Below are positions 61,011 through 64,000 of a DNA stretch of 64,000 nt, piece after piece (within the stretch, counting starts at the first letter, position 1; each line of letters begins with the position of its first letter). The notes beneath the pieces were generated by a model that searched no databases, was not told the origin of the DNA, and saw only the letters and a list, made by a program, of their open reading frames with translations. Source of the DNA: Apium graveolens. Taxonomy: Eukaryota > Streptophyta > Magnoliopsida > Apiales > Apiaceae. The position numbers were made by a program, and so were the translations under genes. Location: positions 49,720,506 through 49,784,505 of the forward strand of contig NC_133647.1 in NCBI RefSeq assembly GCF_009905375.1. The letters are read 5' to 3'.

Positions 61011-62344
61011 AACCTCAGGAACGTTAATCAATAATCAAAAACAACAAACAATTGCCCAAAAATCAAAAATGAATTCAAGCCACAAAGACTAAAAATTGAT
61101 TTTCTTCAATATCTAACCTCATATGCTGAAATTGGTATGGTTAAAAAGAGCTTGAAACAAGGATCAATTTGGTATTTAGAGCGTTTGATTTGGTTTCCTG
61201 GATTGCTCACAATCATCAAATCTTTGTAAAGAACAAAATCATACCCCCAAAAATGTTCTTGGATTTTGTTTTTAATAAAAAAATGAAATAAACTAATTAA
61301 TGAGGCTATTTATACTTTTTGAAAAATAAATACCCTAAAATAAATTAAGGGTATTTTTATCCCCTAATTAAAAGAATTAGGCCCCAAAAATACTAATTAC
61401 GGGGGAATAATTTTAAAAGCGATAAAATATAAAATTTGTATCGAAATTTCCCGAAATTTGCGAATAATGCAAAGATGCAGAAATACTGGGTATTTGAAAT
61501 ACGAATGATTTTATAAAAATAAAAACATGGATTTTGTGGGGTTTGGCGTCCCGGTGGGGTCCCGGCCCGTTTAATTTTGAAAAACAGAAACGAGACTTGA
61601 ATTAACAGAAAAATTAAAATACATTCAAACACATAAAATGAGATAAATTGAGTACCTCGATAAAGATGCTAATAAACACGCATCCAGATTGCGGATCGAT
61701 TCATTTAAAACGCATAACCATTATCCCATTGGATCATATCGAATCTGAAAATAGATTACTTAGTCGTTAAGTAATTATAAAATGATACAATTTAATACCA
61801 GATTTGGATAATTATCAAAACTGAACTTCTTATAAAACACCCTATGAGAAAATAATGTAAAATATCCCGTCTCTCGAGAATACGGGTTTTGTTGATTTAT
61901 CAAAACGATTGTCGTATCGAAAATTGTACGCCGGGACACGTACGGGTCAAACGGTAATCCGGATCGAAAAACTTAAAACACGGAAAATGTCCGAAATTAC
62001 TAGATTAGGTTAGGAAGGAATTTTCGAAAAGTTTCGGGTTGTAAAAACGCAAAAATAGTTGAAGTTGGATGATTCCCGTTTTTATAAAATAGTTTTGTAA
62101 TTATACGAATTTTTTTTATTAAATCTGTAAATCATATAACGATCCAAAAATTACCAGAAAAATATCATAATTATCTATACTTTACTCTAGACCTATAAAA
62201 TTAAAATACTCAAAATTTATCACATATAAACATCTAAACATCAATTTCAATTATCATATAATTCACCAAGATTCACATAAAATCACATAAACAATTCCAA
62301 ATAATAATAATAATAATAATACCTGAAAAATATGGGATATTACA
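61011..62344 (-). repeat. Solo LTR E1, right piece
   Basis: On the minus strand this is the beginning of the E1 LTR. It includes TATAAATAG near 61306-61314 and, at 61740-62344, the segment resembling the LTRs of A and B. A (TAA)n microsatellite lies at about 62297-62323. No gene is seen. Confidence 0.85.
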
Positions 62345-62349
62345 TTTGT
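62345..62349 (+). repeat. Target-site duplication TTTGT, right copy (E1)
   Basis: Matches 36301-36305 exactly on either side of E1. Confidence 0.92.
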
Positions 62350-64000
62350 GGCCCCGCAAAGACCATAAATTTTTTTGATTAATCAATATATGTTTAAACT
62401 GCATTTATATGAATCGATCTGCAGTCTGGACGCATGTTTATTTGCGTCTTTATCGAGGTACTCGTTTTATCTCGTTTTATGCGCATTTGAATATATTTTA
62501 TGTATTTTCGGGGTTTTTTCTTAATTTAGGAATCGTTTCGGGTTTTCAAAAATAACGGACCAGGATTCCACCGGGATATAAATTTTATATTTAATTACTT
62601 TAAAATTATACCTCATAATTATTATTTTTGGGCTTAGTTATTTTAATTAAGGGATAAAAACACCCTTAATTTATTTTAGGGTATTGATTTTCTGTAAATA
62701 TAAATAGCAGATTATAATTATTTTATTTTATTTATTTTTCAAAATTTACTAAAAATAATATAAAATTAGATAATAGAACATTGGGGTGAGCGTTTGTTCT
62801 TAGACAGATTCGATCGATTGACCCAGTTGCAGAGATCGTTTGTTGACGAACTTTATACCAAATTAAAGAGCACATCACGACCGTTATTTTGAATTGGGTA
62901 GCAAGGAGTGAAGTCAAGAGTTAGACGTAGTTGGTAGCCAGCAGTTATAAGCCAAGGTTATAGTGAAAAGTTATCGAGCATACCATGCAAGTATCTATAT
63001 CTTCACTTATCGTTCAAGTGATATTTATTTTGAATCCTATTATGCAAGTTTTATGTACTATTCTAGTTTCAAAATAGTTTAACCTTTTATTTATCAGATT
63101 GTTCAATCATAATCATGCAAGTTTTCTCCCCTATTCTAAATTCAGAATAGTGCTTTACATTGTTTATTCTTATACCAGGAAAATATTCCTAAACTTTCTC
63201 ATGATATACTGCAAGTTTTCTGTACTATTCTAAATTCAAAATAGTGTACCATTCTACTTATCAGATTGTTAATTATATCATGCAAGTATTCTCGAACCTC
63301 CTTATGCTATATTGCAAGTACTATCTCCCTATTCTAAGTTTAGAATAGTTAAACGTTTTATATTTCGCTAAAAATTACCCTATACAGTGGAACGTTGAAT
63401 TGAAATTAGCGAATAACTAATTGTTCTAGTTATTTCGCCATCGGTTGTTGAGATGAATCTGGACCATGTGAAATGGGGAGTTATATTGTTAAGGATGTCG
63501 TTTGATTGGACTCCTTTAGTTAAAAATGTTTTTATGGATTGGGTGGTTGCGTAAGAGGCTGTGGCGGCGGTCTAGTGTGAGCTATGTATTATACAGGATA
63601 TAATACCTTGTTAGGCCAATATGTGCTTTAGGTACCCTTTATTTAGTTAGATATGCTGCTGCATACCAGCGTTGCTCCGCGGCTGATCACCCACGACAAC
63701 ACACCGTCATTCGAGGATTTTAAACCAAAAAATATATAAAAGTGTTGTTTATTATCAAAACTTATCTCAGTTTATGATACTGCTCAGGGATTGTTGTTTG
63801 ATTTTGTTCTTCAGATATATTGTTATTGTTGTCTTAAATCACAAGCTATATACTACTTGCTGATCATTTCTTTCGCTCTTACTCGTTTATTATTCTTATT
63901 CTTTCAGCTAGGCCTGAGCAGGTTTGAGATCCATGTTTAGTCAGGAGTTGTGTGCTTGTAGATAGTTTGGTGTGTTTTCCTGATAGACTGTTTGGGACGT
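62350..64000 (+). repeat. Element D 3' LTR, right piece (cut by the window end)
   Basis: Aligns with 25791-27550 of the 5' LTR, including the TATA box at 62699-62706, the dyad modules at 63045-63350 and the GC-rich GGCGGCGGTC block near 63560. About 225 bases of LTR should remain beyond the window. Confidence 0.9.

Overview
This window reads as plant nuclear repeat DNA, most likely from a eudicot. It is AT-rich and built almost entirely of LTR retrotransposons inserted into one another. I found no host protein gene, tRNA, rRNA or CRISPR array. The plant call rests on tRNA-iMet-type primer sites (TGGTATCAGAGC), chromodomain Ty3/gypsy pol, a Tat/Retand-type gypsy element with a second RNase H, SIRE-type Ty1/copia with a long env-like region, and an Angela-like copia LTR. 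I cannot name the species.

The layout resolves by matching LTRs and 5-bp target-site duplications (TSDs). The innermost recognisable host is a SIRE-like copia pol fragment (24488-25678). To its left lies an Angela-like copia LTR on the minus strand (22937-24487), with its primer site cut by gypsy element A (1-2618 and 19838-22923). A is split by a full-length gypsy element B (2619-19837, TSD GATAG). The 5' LTR of B holds a 4.2-kb minus-strand solo LTR, C (5890-10091, TSD CCCGG).

To the right, gypsy element D starts at 25679 and runs off the window. Its gag-pol is replaced from 28661 to 34390 by the 3' half of a second SIRE-like element (small extra ORF, env-like region, 3' LTR). Its 3' LTR is split at 36305/62345 by a minus-strand solo LTR, E1 (36306-62344, TSD TTTGT). 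E1 is split by full-length gypsy E2 (39314-61005, TSD CTTAC), and the 3' LTR of E2 is split by a Tat/Retand-type element, E3 (47682-58309, TSD GCGGG). Nesting is therefore five levels deep on the right side.

Most coding regions are decayed by nonsense codons and frameshifts. E3 is the youngest and best preserved: gag, protease, RT, a degenerate RNase H, a second archaeal-type RNase H and integrase can be followed in order. On the opposite strand E3 carries a three-exon gene (56348 to 54496) with a TATA box, a CT-rich leader, a plant-like start context and two short introns with consistent phase. Upstream of that promoter lies an array of TCGATCAG dyads in 79-80-bp and roughly 100-bp repeats, followed by a 39-bp minisatellite. 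This antisense gene with its dyad array is the most interesting structure here. A small TATA-preceded ORF ending in a hydrophobic segment, inside the second SIRE fragment, is the next.
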